From positions 1-64,000 of the forward strand of contig NZ_FNYJ01000008.1 in NCBI RefSeq assembly GCF_900108875.1: DNA of 64,000 nucleotides. The letters are read 5' to 3'. Source of the stretch: Pseudomonas sp. NFR16 (GTDB lineage: Bacteria > Pseudomonadota > Gammaproteobacteria > Pseudomonadales > Pseudomonadaceae). The notes beneath the pieces are model-generated. The model had not been told where the DNA came from, searched no databases, and saw only the letters and a list, made by a program, of their open reading frames with translations. Of the stretch, positions 28,448-38,767 are shown piece after piece. How positions within the stretch are numbered: position 1 is the stretch's first letter; every line of letters starts with the position of its first letter. The position numbers and the translations under genes are program-made.

Positions 28448-29779
28448 ATGGCTAAGCAAGGTGCTCTCTCAGCGCTCAGCAAAAGCGGCGGGTTGTCCGA
28501 GCTCTGGGCTCGACTGCGATTTCTGTTCCTGGCGATTATCGTCTACCGGATCGGTGCGCATATCCCAGTTCCAGGTATCAACCCTGACCGGCTGGCGGAC
28601 CTGTTTCGACAGAATGAGGGGACCATTCTTAGCTTGTTCAACATGTTTTCCGGTGGTGCGCTGGAGCGCATGAGCATCTTTGCACTGGGGATCATGCCGT
28701 ACATTTCGGCATCGATCATCATGCAGCTCATGACCGCTGTCAGCCCACAGCTGGAGCAGTTGAAGAAGGAAGGTGAGGCTGGTCGTCGCAAGATCAGCCA
28801 ATACACCCGCTATGGCACCGTCGTCCTGGCCCTGGTTCAAGCTATTGGCATGTCCATTGGCTTGGCCGGTCAGGGCGTTGCTTTCTCTGCTGATATCGGC
28901 TTCCACTTCGTTGCAGTCACCACCTTCGTGGCCGGTGCGCTGTTCATGATGTGGCTGGGCGAGCAGATTACAGAGCGCGGTGTTGGTAACGGTATCTCGA
29001 TGTTGATTTTTTCGGGTATCGTCGCCGGTCTTCCGAGAGCGATCGGGCAGTCTTTCGAGTCTGCGCGTCAGGGTGATATCAACATTTTCGCTTTGGTCGC
29101 CATCGGTTTGCTGGCAGTAGCGATTATCGGTTTCGTGGTGTTCATTGAGCGTGGTCAGCGTCGTATCGCTGTTCACTACGCCAAGCGTCAGCAGGGCCGC
29201 AAGGTCTTCGCTGCGCAGACCAGCCACTTGCCGTTGAAAGTGAACATGGCCGGTGTCATTCCGGCTATTTTCGCAAGCAGCATTCTGCTGTTTCCGGCTT
29301 CGTTGGGTGCCTGGTTCGGTCAGTCTGAAGGTATGGGCTGGTTGCAGGACATCTCGCAGTCGATCGCTCCTGGTCAGCCGTTGAATATTCTGCTGTTTAG
29401 TGCAGGGATTATTTTCTTCTGCTTCTTCTATACGGCGTTGATGTTCAATCCGAAAGACGTAGCGGAAAACCTGAAGAAGTCCGGTGCCTTTATTCCGGGT
29501 ATCCGTCCTGGTGAGCAGTCTGCGCGTTATATTGATGGCGTGCTGACTCGTCTGACCATGTTCGGTGCTCTCTATATGATGGCCGTGTGTCTGCTGCCCC
29601 AGTTCCTGGTGGTTGCCGCAAACGTGCCGTTCTACCTTGGCGGGACCTCGTTGCTGATCGTGGTCGTGGTTGTTATGGACTTCATGTCCCAAGTGCAATC
29701 TCACCTCGTTTCGCACCAGTATGAATCCCTGATGAAGAAAGCCAACCTGAAGGGCTACGGCAGCGGCATGCTGCGCTGA
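28448..29779 (+). CDS. secY: Preprotein translocase channel subunit SecY
   Basis: The pore of the SecYEG translocon in the inner membrane. The 443-aa protein has ten predicted membrane segments, the plug region and the conserved cytoplasmic loop motifs ([18 protein letters not shown] near 178-195; [12 protein letters not shown] near 343-354). It lies within the spc operon as in most bacteria, and its partner secE is at 2677. Confidence 0.98.
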
Positions 29780-29807
29780 AGCACCCATAAGGTTCGAGGA
29801 GTTGGTG

Positions 29808-29924
29808 ATGAAAGTTCGTGCATCGGTGAAAAAGCTGTGCCGTAACTGCAAGATTATTCGCCGCGAAGGTGTTGTTCGAGTAATTTGCAGCGCGGAACCA
29901 CGTCACAAGCAGCGCCAAGGCTGA
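29808..29924 (+). CDS. rpmJ: 50S ribosomal protein L36, zinc-binding form
   Basis: My translation gives 38 aa, beginning [14 protein letters not shown]. Cys11, Cys14, Cys27 and His33 form the zinc ribbon of the C+ type. In zinc-starved Pseudomonas a C- paralogue can replace it; none is in this window. It follows secY by 28 bases and closes the spc group. Confidence 0.96.
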
Positions 29925-29943
29925 GTGTGATCTGTGCTAAAAG

Positions 29944-29967
29944 CCCAGCAGCTAGTGCGCTGCTGGG
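29944..29967 (+). terminator. Hairpin at the end of the spc operon
   Basis: A 9-bp stem CCCAGCAGC / GCTGCTGGG with a TAGTGC loop is followed by TTGATTATTTGTTATT, a T-rich but imperfect tail. It probably terminates or attenuates the spc transcript. Its tail doubles as the -35 region of the rpsM promoter. Confidence 0.65.
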
Positions 29968-29996
29968 TTGATTATTTGTTATTACAGCGATATTAT
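29968..29996 (+). promoter_or_regulatory. Sigma-70 promoter of the alpha operon
   Basis: TTGATT (29968-29973), a 17-bp spacer and TATTAT (29991-29996) lie 60 bases before rpsM and begin at the first base after the spc hairpin. It would drive rpsM-rpsK-rpsD-rpoA-rplQ. Confidence 0.7.
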
Positions 29997-30055
29997 CTCG
30001 CGCCCTATTTCTTGGCTTCCGGGGCGTAGGTAGCTGTCAATTGGAGTCCCACTGA

Positions 30056-30412
30056 ATGGCCCGTATTGCAGGCGTTAACATTCCAGATAACAAGCATACT
30101 GTTATCTCGCTGACCTACATCTATGGTGTTGGTCGCACGACTGCACAGAAAATCTGTGCTACCACCGGGGTTAACCCGGCGGCGAAGATCAAAGATCTGA
30201 GCGACGAGCAGATTGAACAGCTGCGTGGCGAAGTCGCGAAGTTCACCACTGAAGGTGACCTGCGTCGCGAAATCAACATGAAAATCAAGCGCTTGATGGA
30301 CCTCGGTTGCTATCGCGGTCTGCGTCATCGTCGCGGTCTTCCAGTACGCGGTCAGCGTACCAAGACCAACGCGCGTACCCGTAAAGGTCCGCGTAAGCCG
30401 ATCCGCAAGTAA
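30056..30412 (+). CDS. rpsM: 30S ribosomal protein S13
   Basis: S13 lies in the 30S head and contacts the P-site tRNA. The 118-aa protein begins [30 protein letters not shown] and ends in the basic GPRKPIRK tail. In E. coli the S4 protein represses this cistron through a pseudoknot at its ribosome site; the leader of about 50 bases here could hold one, but I could not confirm it. Confidence 0.97.
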   Translation: MARIAGVNIPDNKHTVISLTYIYGVGRTTAQKICATTGVNPAAKIKDLSDEQIEQLRGEVAKFTTEGDLRREINMKIKRLMDLGCYRGLRHRRGLPVRGQRTKTNARTRKGPRKPIRK

Positions 30413-30442
30413 TCGCCCCAGCGAATCGACAGGAATTAAATC

Positions 30443-30832
30443 ATGGCAAAACCTGCTGCTCGTCCTCGTAAAAAAGTTAAAAAGACAGTGGTTGATGGCA
30501 TCGCCCACATCCATGCTTCTTTTAACAACACCATCGTGACCATTACCGACCGTCAAGGTAACGCTCTTTCCTGGGCTACCTCCGGTGGTTCGGGTTTCCG
30601 CGGTTCCCGCAAGTCCACCCCGTTCGCTGCTCAAGTAGCTGCTGAGCGTGCTGGTCAAGCTGCGCTGGAATACGGCCTGAAAAACCTCGACGTCAATGTC
30701 AAAGGTCCAGGTCCAGGTCGTGAATCCGCTGTCCGTGCTTTGAACGGCTGTGGCTACAAGATCGCCAGCATCACCGACGTGACGCCAATCCCGCACAACG
30801 GGTGCCGTCCGCCGAAGAAGCGCCGCGTGTAA
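30443..30832 (+). CDS. rpsK: 30S ribosomal protein S11
   Basis: S11 lies on the 30S platform near the E site. The 129-aa protein has [24 protein letters not shown] and ends [16 protein letters not shown], which contains the Asn-Gly site that can form isoaspartate in E. coli. Confidence 0.97.
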   Translation: MAKPAARPRKKVKKTVVDGIAHIHASFNNTIVTITDRQGNALSWATSGGSGFRGSRKSTPFAAQVAAERAGQAALEYGLKNLDVNVKGPGPGRESAVRALNGCGYKIASITDVTPIPHNGCRPPKKRRV

Positions 30833-30850
30833 TCCAGGAGATTGTAAAGA

Positions 30851-31471
30851 ATGGCTCGTTACATTGGTCCAAAATGCAAACTCGCTCGTCGCGAAGGCAC
30901 CGATCTCTTCCTGAAGAGCGGCGTGCGCGCTATCGAATCGAAGTGCAACATCGAAGCAGCCCCAGGCATCCACGGTCAACGCCGCGGCCGCCAATCCGAC
31001 TACGGCACCCAGCTGCGTGAAAAGCAGAAAGTCCGTCGTATCTATGGCGTTCTCGAGCGTCAGTTCAGCGGTTACTACAAAGAAGCTGCCGGCAAGAAAG
31101 GCGCAACTGGCGAGAACCTGCTGCAGCTGCTCGAATGCCGTCTGGACAACGTCGTATACCGTATGGGTTTCGGTTCTACTCGTGCCGAATCTCGTCAGCT
31201 GGTATCGCACAAGTCGGTTAGCGTAAACGGCAAAACCGTTAACGTTCCGTCCTACCAGGTTCGTGCTGGTGACGTGGTCGCTATTCGCGAAAAAGCGAAA
31301 AACCAACTGCGTATCGTCCAGGCTCTCGATCTGTGTGCCCAACGTGGCCGCGTAGAATGGGTAGAAGTAGACACTGAGAAGAAATCTGGCGTTTTCAAAA
31401 GCGTTCCAGCTCGCAGTGATCTGTCCGCCGACATCAACGAAAGCCTGATTGTCGAGCTCTACTCCAAGTAA
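30851..31471 (+). CDS. rpsD: 30S ribosomal protein S4
   Basis: S4 starts 30S assembly and in E. coli represses the alpha operon. The 206-aa protein has the S4 RNA-binding motif (about 96-160, [30 protein letters not shown]). The N-terminal '[13 protein letters not shown]' segment keeps only part of the cysteine set found in zinc-binding S4. Confidence 0.97.
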   Translation: MARYIGPKCKLARREGTDLFLKSGVRAIESKCNIEAAPGIHGQRRGRQSDYGTQLREKQKVRRIYGVLERQFSGYYKEAAGKKGATGENLLQLLECRLDNVVYRMGFGSTRAESRQLVSHKSVSVNGKTVNVPSYQVRAGDVVAIREKAKNQLRIVQALDLCAQRGRVEWVEVDTEKKSGVFKSVPARSDLSADINESLIVELYSK

Positions 31472-31493
31472 GGGCTAGAAAATAGGTGCATCC

Positions 31494-32495
31494 ATGCAGA
31501 TTTCGGTAAATGAGTTCCTGACACCCCGCCACATTGATGTGCAGGTTGTCAGTCCAACCCGCGCCAAGATCACTCTCGAGCCTCTCGAGCGTGGTTTCGG
31601 CCATACCCTGGGCAACGCGCTGCGCCGCATCCTGTTGTCCTCCATGCCCGGCTGTGCAGTAGTCGAGGCCGAGATTGACGGTGTACTCCATGAGTACAGC
31701 GCCATCGAAGGTGTACAGGAAGACGTCATTGAAATCCTGTTGAACCTTAAAGGTCTGGCTATCAAGCTGCACGGTCGAGACGAAGTTACGCTGACCTTGT
31801 CGAAGAAGGGTTCGGGGGTGGTTACCGCTGCCGATATTCAGCTGGATCATGATGTCGAGATCGTTAACCCCGATCACGTAATCGCTAACCTGGCGTCTAA
31901 CGGCGCCCTGAACATGAAGCTCGTTGTAGCTCGTGGTCGCGGTTATGAACCAGCAGACTCGCGTCAGAGCGACGAAGACGAAAGCCGCAGCATTGGTCGC
32001 TTGCAGCTCGACTCCTCGTTCAGCCCGGTTCGTCGCATCGCATACGTGGTGGAAAACGCCCGTGTCGAACAGCGTACCAACCTGGACAAACTGGTTATCG
32101 ATCTGGAAACCAACGGTACTCTGGATCCTGAAGAGGCTATCCGTCGTGCAGCAACCATCCTGCAACAGCAGTTGGCTGCGTTCGTCGACCTCAAAGGTGA
32201 CAGTGAGCCGGTAGTTGTCGAACAGGAAGACGAGATCGATCCGATCCTGCTTCGTCCGGTTGACGATTTGGAACTGACTGTACGTTCGGCCAACTGCCTT
32301 AAGGCGGAGAACATTTACTACATCGGCGACCTGATTCAGCGCACCGAAGTAGAACTGTTGAAGACTCCGAACCTGGGCAAGAAATCCTTGACCGAGATCA
32401 AGGACGTTCTGGCTTCTCGTGGTCTCTCCCTCGGCATGCGCCTCGACAACTGGCCGCCTGCAAGTCTTAAGAAGGACGACAAGGCGACTGCCTGA
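31494..32495 (+). CDS. rpoA: DNA-directed RNA polymerase subunit alpha
   Basis: Alpha starts polymerase assembly and contacts UP elements and activators. The 333-aa protein has the N-terminal dimerisation domain (about 1-235, [26 protein letters not shown]), a flexible linker and the C-terminal domain (about 250-320, [19 protein letters not shown] and [16 protein letters not shown]). Full length; 22 bases after rpsD. Confidence 0.98.
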   Translation: MQISVNEFLTPRHIDVQVVSPTRAKITLEPLERGFGHTLGNALRRILLSSMPGCAVVEAEIDGVLHEYSAIEGVQEDVIEILLNLKGLAIKLHGRDEVTLTLSKKGSGVVTAADIQLDHDVEIVNPDHVIANLASNGALNMKLVVARGRGYEPADSRQSDEDESRSIGRLQLDSSFSPVRRIAYVVENARVEQRTNLDKLVIDLETNGTLDPEEAIRRAATILQQQLAAFVDLKGDSEPVVVEQEDEIDPILLRPVDDLELTVRSANCLKAENIYYIGDLIQRTEVELLKTPNLGKKSLTEIKDVLASRGLSLGMRLDNWPPASLKKDDKATA

Positions 32496-32537
32496 TCGTC
32501 GTAATCACCGAACGTAGTGTTTGGTAAGGAATGAACC

Positions 32538-32924
32538 ATGCGTCATCGTAAAAGTGGACGTCACCTGAGCCGTACCAGCTCGCACCGCAAGGCCATGTTT
32601 CAAAACATGGCGGTGTCGCTGTTCGAGCACGAGCTGATCAAAACTACCCTGCCGAAAGCCAAAGAACTGCGCCGCGTTGCCGAGCCGCTGATCACTCTGG
32701 CCAAGGAAGACAGCGTTGCTAACCGTCGTCTGGCTTTCGACCGTACTCGTTCGAAAGAAATCGTCGGCAAGCTGTTCAACGATCTGGGCAAGCGCTATGC
32801 AACCCGTCAGGGCGGCTACCTGCGTATCCTGAAGTGCGGCTTCCGCGCTGGCGACAACGCGCCTATGGCGTACGTTGAGCTCGTCGATCGTCCTGTCGGT
32901 GGTTCTGTAGAAGCCGCTGAATAA
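32538..32924 (+). CDS. rplQ: 50S ribosomal protein L17
   Basis: L17 lies near the tunnel exit. The 128-aa protein begins [24 protein letters not shown]. It is the last gene of the alpha operon and is followed by a strong terminator. In P. aeruginosa katA comes next; here a ferritin gene comes next. Confidence 0.97.
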   Translation: MRHRKSGRHLSRTSSHRKAMFQNMAVSLFEHELIKTTLPKAKELRRVAEPLITLAKEDSVANRRLAFDRTRSKEIVGKLFNDLGKRYATRQGGYLRILKCGFRAGDNAPMAYVELVDRPVGGSVEAAE

Positions 32925-32943
32925 GACGTCAGTCTGTACAAAG

Positions 32944-32973
32944 AACCGGGCCCAGTGCCCGGTTTTTTGTTTT
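32944..32973 (+). terminator. Terminator of the alpha operon
   Basis: An 8-bp stem AACCGGGC / GCCCGGTT with a CCAGT loop is followed by TTTTGTTTTT. It ends the long ribosomal gene block. The 200 AT-rich bases after it contain no catalase gene, and I see no confident promoter for the next gene. Confidence 0.9.
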
Positions 32974-33182
32974 TCATATCAATGCAAAACGCCAACGCCC
33001 ACTGTGGTTTGCGGAATTATTGCGCTGATTCTAAGTGATAAACGGAACCCTCCTCATTTACGCGTATTTTCGACACCAAATGTCAGAATTTCGGTACTTT
33101 TCTTCACTTTTTTGCCTGCGTTGAAGTGACCTTCCGGTTATGTTGGTTCAAACTATCGCCTTTAGAGAGGAGATTCACGGCG

Positions 33183-33647
33183 ATGCAAGGCCACCCGGAT
33201 GTAATTGACTACCTCAACACGCTGCTGACCGGTGAGTTGGCTGCGCGCGACCAATATTTCATCCACTCACGGATGTATGAGGACTGGGGTTTCAGCAAGC
33301 TCTACGAACGTATCAACCACGAGATGGAAGAAGAGGCACAGCACGCTGACGCGTTGATGCGTCGGATTCTGATGCTCGAGGGTACGCCTCGTATGCGCCC
33401 GGATGACCTGGACGTCGGTACAACCGTCCCGGAAATGCTCGCCAGCGATCTTCGCCTTGAGTACAAGGTTCGCGCAGCGTTGTGTAAAGGCATTGCGCTG
33501 TGTGAGCAGCATAAGGATTACGTCAGTCGCGACATCCTGCGCGTGCAACTGGCCGACACCGAAGAAGATCACACTTACTGGCTTGAAAAGCAGCTCGGCT
33601 TGATCAAGTCCATCGGCCTGGAAAACTATCTGCAATCGCAGTTCTGA
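33183..33647 (+). CDS. Ferritin of the bacterioferritin family, FtnA-like (no haem-ligand Met)
   Basis: An iron-storage protein forming a 24-subunit cage in the cytoplasm. The 154-aa product keeps the full diiron ferroxidase set of the family: Glu18, Glu51, His54, Glu93, Glu127 and His130. The residue matching the haem-binding Met52 of true bacterioferritins is Ala52, so this resembles the P. aeruginosa protein renamed FtnA rather than BfrB. I chose ATG 33183 ([19 protein letters not shown] upstream); the frame stays open for 19 codons before it. It precedes uvrA as in P. aeruginosa, but the usual upstream katA is missing. Confidence 0.93.
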   Translation: MQGHPDVIDYLNTLLTGELAARDQYFIHSRMYEDWGFSKLYERINHEMEEEAQHADALMRRILMLEGTPRMRPDDLDVGTTVPEMLASDLRLEYKVRAALCKGIALCEQHKDYVSRDILRVQLADTEEDHTYWLEKQLGLIKSIGLENYLQSQF

Positions 33648-33660
33648 TTTTCCGCAGCTT

Positions 33661-33702
33661 AAAAAAAGCCCCTGCCACGCGCATCGTGACAGGGGCTTTT
33701 TT
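33661..33702. terminator. Bidirectional terminator between the ferritin gene and uvrA
   Basis: A 10-bp stem AAAGCCCCTG / CAGGGGCTTT is flanked by an A-run on one side and TTTTTT on the other. It can therefore end the plus-strand ferritin transcript and the converging uvrA transcript. Confidence 0.9.
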
Positions 33703-33722
33703 GTCGGCGGGGGTTTACACCA

Positions 33723-36557
33723 TCAGGCGCGATCCCGCTCCAGCAGCGGCTTGAGGTAGTGACCCGTGTAGGACTGCTTCATCTGCGCAACCTGCTCCGG
33801 TGTGCCCGTCGCGATGATCTGTCCGCCTTTGGAACCGCCCTCGGGCCCGAGGTCGACCAGCCAGTCAGCGGTCTTGATCACGTCAAGGTTATGCTCGATC
33901 ACCACCACGGTGTTGCCGTGGTCTCGCAGACGATGCAACACGTCCAGCAACTGCTGGATGTCGGCGAAATGCAAACCTGTCGTGGGTTCGTCGAGAATAT
34001 ACAGAGTTTTGCCAGTGTCGCGCTTTGACAGCTCGCGAGAGAGCTTGACCCGCTGCGCTTCGCCGCCGGACAGCGTCGTCGCTGACTGCCCCAGCTTGAT
34101 GTAGGACAGCCCGACATCCATCAGTGTTTGCAGTTTGCGCGCGAGGGCCGGGACGGCGTCGAAGAAGGCGCGGGCCTCTTCGATGGTCATCTCCAGCACT
34201 TCATGGACGCTCTTGCCCTTGTACTTGATCTCAAGGGTTTCACGGTTGTAGCGCTTGCTCTTGCACACATCGCACGGCACGTAAATGTCCGGCAGGAAGT
34301 GCATCTCGACCTTGATCAGACCGTCGCCCTGACAGGCTTCGCAGCGTCCGCCTTTTACGTTGAACGAGAAACGGCCCGGCCCATAACCTCGGGAACGTGA
34401 TTCGGGCACGCCGGCGAACAGTTCGCGAATGGGCGTGAACAGTCCGGTATACGTTGCCGGGTTCGAGCGCGGCGTGCGACCGATGGGGCTCTGGTCGATG
34501 TCGACGACTTTGTCCAGATGCTGCAGCCCGTCGATGCTGTCGTGGGTAGCGGCCTCCAGCGTCGTGGCGCCATTCAGCTCGGTGGCGCTGAGCGGAAACA
34601 GCGTGTTGTTGATCAACGTCGATTTGCCCGACCCCGAAACACCCGTCACGCACGTCAGCAAGCCAATCGGAATCTCCAGATCGACGTTGCGCAGGTTATT
34701 GCCCCGCGCGCCTTTGAGCTTCAACGAAAGCTTCTTGTTGCGCGGCGTGCGCTTGGCCGGCACCTCGATCTTCACGCGTCCGGAGAGGTACTTGCCGGTC
34801 AGCGAGTCAGGATGGTCCATGACTTCCTGCGGCGTACCTTCTGCAACGATGCTGCCGCCATGGACGCCAGCCCCCGGACCGATATCGACCACGTAGTCGG
34901 CCAGGCGGATGGCATCTTCGTCATGCTCGACCACGATGACCGTATTGCCGATGTCCCGCAGATGGCGAAGTGTGTCGAGCAGCCGATCGTTGTCGCGCTG
35001 GTGCAGGCCGATCGACGGCTCGTCGAGGATGTACATCACCCCGACCAGGCCGGCACCAATCTGACTGGCGAGACGGATACGCTGCGCCTCGCCGCCGGAC
35101 AGGGTGTCCGCGCTGCGGTCCAGTGTCAGGTAATCCAGTCCGACATTGACCAGGAACTGGAGTCGCTCGCGAATTTCCTTGAGGATCTTGTCGGCGATCT
35201 CGCCACGACGGCCAGTGAGCTTCAGATCACCGAAATAGTCAGTTGCGTCGCCAATCGGCAGGCTGGTCACGGCGGGGAGGGTTTTCTCGCCGACCCAGAC
35301 ATGACGAGCCTCGCGACGCAGACGCGTACCCCGACAGTCCGGGCACGGCTGCGTGCTTAGAAACTTGGCAAGCTCCTCGCGCACGGTGGTCGACTCGGTT
35401 TCGCGGTAGCGGCGCTCGAGGTTGGGGACGATGCCTTCGAACGGGTGTGCCCGCTTTACGATGTCCCCGCGGTCATTGAGATAGCGGAAGTCGACGGTTT
35501 GCGTGCCGCTGCCGCTGAGCAGGATTTTCTGCTGATCAGCCGGCAGTTCGCGGAACGGCACCTCCAGGCTAAAGCCGTAGTGCTTCGCCAATGACCCGAG
35601 CATCTGGAAGTAGTAGACGTTACGCCGGTCCCAGCCACGTATGGCGCCCTCGGCGAGGGTCAGTTCGCCATTGACCAGGCGCTTGGTGTCGAAGAACTGT
35701 TTTACACCCAGGCCGTCGCAGGTCGGGCACGCGCCGGCCGGGTTGTTGAAGGAGAACAGCTTGGGCTCGAGTTCGCTGATCGCATGGCCGCAGATTGGGC
35801 AGGCGAAACGCGCGGAGAAGATCATCTCTTCGCCGGGTTCGTCGTCCATCGGTGCGACCAGCGCGATGCCATCGGCCAGCTTCAGGGCGGTTTCGAAGGA
35901 CTCCGCCAGACGCTGCTGGAGGTCGGAGCGCACCTTGAAACGGTCGACGACCACATCAATGGAATGCTTCTTCTGTTTATCCAGTTTTGGCAATTCATCG
36001 AGTTCGCACAGTTTTCCGTTGACCCGGGCACGCACGAAGCCTTGCGCGCGCAGCTCTTCGAACACCGCAAGATGCTCGCCTTTACGCTCGCGGACCACGG
36101 GTGCTAGGAGCATCAGCTTGCTGCCTTCCGGCTCGGCCAGCACCAGATCAACCATCTGGCTGACCGTCTGCGCTTCCAGCGGAATATCGTGATCCGGGCA
36201 ACGCGGCGTGCCCACGCGTGCGTATAGCAGGCGCAGGTAGTCGTAGATTTCAGTGATGGTCCCCACGGTGGAGCGCGGGTTGTGGGACGTCGACTTCTGT
36301 TCGATGGAGATGGCCGGCGAGAGGCCCTCAATCGTATCGACATCCGGTTTTTCCATCATCGAAAGGAATTGCCGGGCATAGGCCGACAGCGATTCGACAT
36401 AGCGACGCTGGCCTTCGGCATACAGCGTGTCGAACGCCAGCGACGACTTGCCCGAGCCGGATAGCCCGGTGATGACGATCAGCTTGTCGCGTGGCAGGGT
36501 GAGGTCGATGTTTTTCAGGTTGTGGGTTCGGGCCCCACGAATCAGGATCTTGTCCAA
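33723..36557 (-). CDS. uvrA: Excinuclease ABC subunit UvrA
   Basis: The damage-recognition ATPase of nucleotide excision repair; a dimer loads UvrB. The 944-aa protein has two ABC modules: Walker [13 protein letters not shown] near 30-41 and [10 protein letters not shown] near 640, signatures [12 protein letters not shown] and [12 protein letters not shown], and zinc clusters CPICGH...CPTCDG and CEACQG...CDVCKS. I place the start at the TTG complementary to 36555-36557, giving [16 protein letters not shown] as in relatives; the open frame runs 22 codons further but lacks support. A LexA-box-like palindrome lies about 50 bases upstream, fitting SOS control. Confidence 0.96.
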   Translation of the reverse strand: MDKILIRGARTHNLKNIDLTLPRDKLIVITGLSGSGKSSLAFDTLYAEGQRRYVESLSAYARQFLSMMEKPDVDTIEGLSPAISIEQKSTSHNPRSTVGTITEIYDYLRLLYARVGTPRCPDHDIPLEAQTVSQMVDLVLAEPEGSKLMLLAPVVRERKGEHLAVFEELRAQGFVRARVNGKLCELDELPKLDKQKKHSIDVVVDRFKVRSDLQQRLAESFETALKLADGIALVAPMDDEPGEEMIFSARFACPICGHAISELEPKLFSFNNPAGACPTCDGLGVKQFFDTKRLVNGELTLAEGAIRGWDRRNVYYFQMLGSLAKHYGFSLEVPFRELPADQQKILLSGSGTQTVDFRYLNDRGDIVKRAHPFEGIVPNLERRYRETESTTVREELAKFLSTQPCPDCRGTRLRREARHVWVGEKTLPAVTSLPIGDATDYFGDLKLTGRRGEIADKILKEIRERLQFLVNVGLDYLTLDRSADTLSGGEAQRIRLASQIGAGLVGVMYILDEPSIGLHQRDNDRLLDTLRHLRDIGNTVIVVEHDEDAIRLADYVVDIGPGAGVHGGSIVAEGTPQEVMDHPDSLTGKYLSGRVKIEVPAKRTPRNKKLSLKLKGARGNNLRNVDLEIPIGLLTCVTGVSGSGKSTLINNTLFPLSATELNGATTLEAATHDSIDGLQHLDKVVDIDQSPIGRTPRSNPATYTGLFTPIRELFAGVPESRSRGYGPGRFSFNVKGGRCEACQGDGLIKVEMHFLPDIYVPCDVCKSKRYNRETLEIKYKGKSVHEVLEMTIEEARAFFDAVPALARKLQTLMDVGLSYIKLGQSATTLSGGEAQRVKLSRELSKRDTGKTLYILDEPTTGLHFADIQQLLDVLHRLRDHGNTVVVIEHNLDVIKTADWLVDLGPEGGSKGGQIIATGTPEQVAQMKQSYTGHYLKPLLERDRA

Positions 36558-36605
36558 AGTGGCCTCGCACGGCGGGCGTCGAAAACGTAGCAGTATACGG
36601 TCAAA

Positions 36606-36625
36606 TACTGGATGGATGCACACTA
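36606..36625 (-). promoter_or_regulatory. Putative LexA box for uvrA
   Basis: On the minus strand, TAGTGTGCATCCATCCAGTA matches the LexA consensus TACTGTATATATATACAGTA at 14 of 20 positions and keeps CAGTA fully. The first half-site has GTG for CTG. A possible -10 box, TATACT (36592-36597, minus strand), would place this site over the -35 region. Known SOS control of uvrA supports the reading; the match itself is moderate. Confidence 0.4.
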
Positions 36626-36746
36626 TCTAATGGGAACGCTCCAGCGTCCTTTCAACGGTTGCGGCGACGATGCGCGGCAAAGCGTCGTATGTGCTGTACA
36701 TCGATGGGACTGGTAGAATCGCCGCCGGTTCATACGAGGTTCTTCC

Positions 36747-38141
36747 ATGCACGATTCTCATAGCGAGCGCATGAGCGGCAGCGAAACCCGCGCGGCGGGC
36801 GGTCTGGCGCTGGTGTTCGCGTTCCGTATGCTTGGCATGTTCATGGTTTTGCCGGTCCTGGCTACGTACGGCATGGACCTGGCGGGCGCGAGTCCGGCGC
36901 TCATCGGGCTGGCGATTGGTGCATACGGCCTGACCCAGGCTGTCCTGCAGATCCCGTTCGGCATCATTTCCGACCGCATAGGCCGGCGCCCGGTCATTTA
37001 TCTGGGACTGGTCGTATTCGCGCTGGGCAGCGTGCTGGCTGCGCAGTCGACATCCATCTGGGGCGTCATTGCCGGTCGCGTCCTGCAGGGCGCCGGCGCA
37101 ATTTCGGCCGCAGTCATGGCGTTGCTGTCGGACCTGACTCGCGAGCAGCATCGCACCAAGGCGATGGCGATGATCGGCATGACGATCGGTGTCTCGTTCG
37201 CCATCGCGATGGTGGTGGGCCCCATACTGACCAGCGCGTTCGGATTGTCCGGCCTGTTCCTGGCCACCGGTGCCATGGCGCTGGTCGGCATTGCGATCAT
37301 CGCGTTCGTGGTGCCCAAGTCCACCGTGACCCTTCAGCATCGTGAGTCGGGCCTGGCGCGTCAGGCGCTCGGCGCGACGCTTCGTCACCCGGATCTGCTG
37401 CGTCTTGATTTGGGTATCTTCGCGTTACACGCGATGCTCATGTCCAGTTTCGTCGCATTGCCGCTGGCGCTCGTCGAGAAAGCCGGTCTGCCCAAAGAGC
37501 AGCACTGGTGGGTCTATCTGACCGCGCTGCTGATTTCCTTCTTCGCCATGATCCCGTTCATCATTTACGGTGAGAAGAAGCGGCAGATGAAGCGTATTCT
37601 CCTCGGCGCCGTGATCGTCCTGATGCTCACTGAGCTATTCTTCTGGGAGTTCGGCGACACGCTCAGGGCACTGGTGATTGGCACTGTCGTGTTTTTCACC
37701 GCGTTCAATCTGCTGGAGGCGTCGCTGCCTTCGCTGATCAGCAAGGTGTCTCCGGCGGGTGGTAAAGGCACGGCGATGGGGATTTATTCCACCAGTCAAT
37801 TCCTCGGTTCTGCGGCTGGCGGGATCCTCGGCGGTTGGTTGTTTCAGCACGGTGGACTGGATGTGGTGTTCCTGGGTGGCGCCGGTCTGGCCGCCCTCTG
37901 GTTGGCATTTGCTGTTACCATGCGCGAACCTCCGTATGTAACCAGCCTTCGCTTGCCGCTGTCGCCCGAGGCTCAACGCGACACAGGCCTGGCGGAGCGC
38001 GTGTTGGCGATACGCGGAGTAACAGATGCAGTAGTGGTGGCGGATGAAGCCGCCATCTATATCAAATTTGACAAAGAACTGTTGGATCGGGCGTCTTTCG
38101 ACGAAGTGGTCAATCCAGCGTCGGAAACGTGTGAAGCCTAG
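36747..38141 (+). CDS. MFS transporter, YajR-like with C-terminal YAM domain
   Basis: A 464-aa inner-membrane transporter of the major facilitator superfamily with 12 predicted helices. Motif A, DRIGRRP (76-82), lies between helices 2 and 3. After helix 12 there is a soluble tail (about 395-464) with AERVLAIRGVTDAVVVADEAAIYIKFD, which resembles the ferredoxin-like YAM domain of E. coli YajR. Start chosen as ATG 36747; ATG 36771 is possible. It is divergent from uvrA and ends nine bases before ssb, the P. aeruginosa PA4234-PA4232 order. The substrate is unknown. Confidence 0.9.
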   Translation: MHDSHSERMSGSETRAAGGLALVFAFRMLGMFMVLPVLATYGMDLAGASPALIGLAIGAYGLTQAVLQIPFGIISDRIGRRPVIYLGLVVFALGSVLAAQSTSIWGVIAGRVLQGAGAISAAVMALLSDLTREQHRTKAMAMIGMTIGVSFAIAMVVGPILTSAFGLSGLFLATGAMALVGIAIIAFVVPKSTVTLQHRESGLARQALGATLRHPDLLRLDLGIFALHAMLMSSFVALPLALVEKAGLPKEQHWWVYLTALLISFFAMIPFIIYGEKKRQMKRILLGAVIVLMLTELFFWEFGDTLRALVIGTVVFFTAFNLLEASLPSLISKVSPAGGKGTAMGIYSTSQFLGSAAGGILGGWLFQHGGLDVVFLGGAGLAALWLAFAVTMREPPYVTSLRLPLSPEAQRDTGLAERVLAIRGVTDAVVVADEAAIYIKFDKELLDRASFDEVVNPASETCEA

Positions 38142-38150
38142 GAGAACGTT

Positions 38151-38675
38151 ATGGCCCGTGGGGTTAACAAAGTCATATTGGTCGGCACATGCGGCCAGGA
38201 TCCCGAAGTTCGCTACATGCCTAACGGTAATGCCGTGACCAACCTGAGTCTGGCGACCAGCGAGCAGTGGACCGACAAGCAGACCGGCCAGAAAGTCGAG
38301 AAGACCGAATGGCACCGCGTCTCCATGTTCGGCAAAGTCGCAGAGATCGCCGGTGAATACCTGCGCAAGGGCTCGCAGGTCTACATCGAGGGCAAGCTGC
38401 AGACCCGCGAGTGGGAAAAAGACGGCATCAAGCGTTACACCACTGAAATCATCGTCGACATGCAAGGCACCATGCAGTTGCTGGGCGGCCGTCCACAAGG
38501 CGAAGGCGCTCCACAAGGCCAAGGCGGTGGCGGTTATCAGAATTCCGCACCTCGTCCACAGCAATCGCGTCCGCAGGCTGCTCCTCAGCCACAACGCGAA
38601 TCGCGTCCAGCTCCACAACAGGCGCCACAACCGGCTCCTGATTTCGACAGCTTCGATGACGATATCCCATTCTGA
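38151..38675 (+). CDS. ssb: Single-stranded DNA-binding protein
   Basis: Binds single-stranded DNA as a tetramer in replication, repair and recombination. The 174-aa protein has an N-terminal OB fold (about 1-110, beginning [22 protein letters not shown]), a Gln/Pro/Gly-rich disordered linker and the C-terminal acidic tip DDDIPF that recruits partner proteins. It follows the MFS gene by nine bases and may share its transcript. Confidence 0.98.
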   Translation: MARGVNKVILVGTCGQDPEVRYMPNGNAVTNLSLATSEQWTDKQTGQKVEKTEWHRVSMFGKVAEIAGEYLRKGSQVYIEGKLQTREWEKDGIKRYTTEIIVDMQGTMQLLGGRPQGEGAPQGQGGGGYQNSAPRPQQSRPQAAPQPQRESRPAPQQAPQPAPDFDSFDDDIPF

Positions 38676-38708
38676 TCCGCTCCAGTAAACGCAGCTGATC
38701 ATCGAACG

Positions 38709-38747
38709 AAAAAAGCCCCCGGACAGCTCAGCTGCCGGGGGCTTTTC
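38709..38747. terminator. Terminator after ssb (bidirectional)
   Basis: Stem AAAAGCCCCCGG / CCGGGGGCTTTT around the palindromic middle CAGCTCAGCTG. A-rich and T-rich flanks suit both ssb and the converging DUF1348 gene. Confidence 0.88.
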
Positions 38748-38767
38748 ATTGGGAATTCTCCTGGAAA

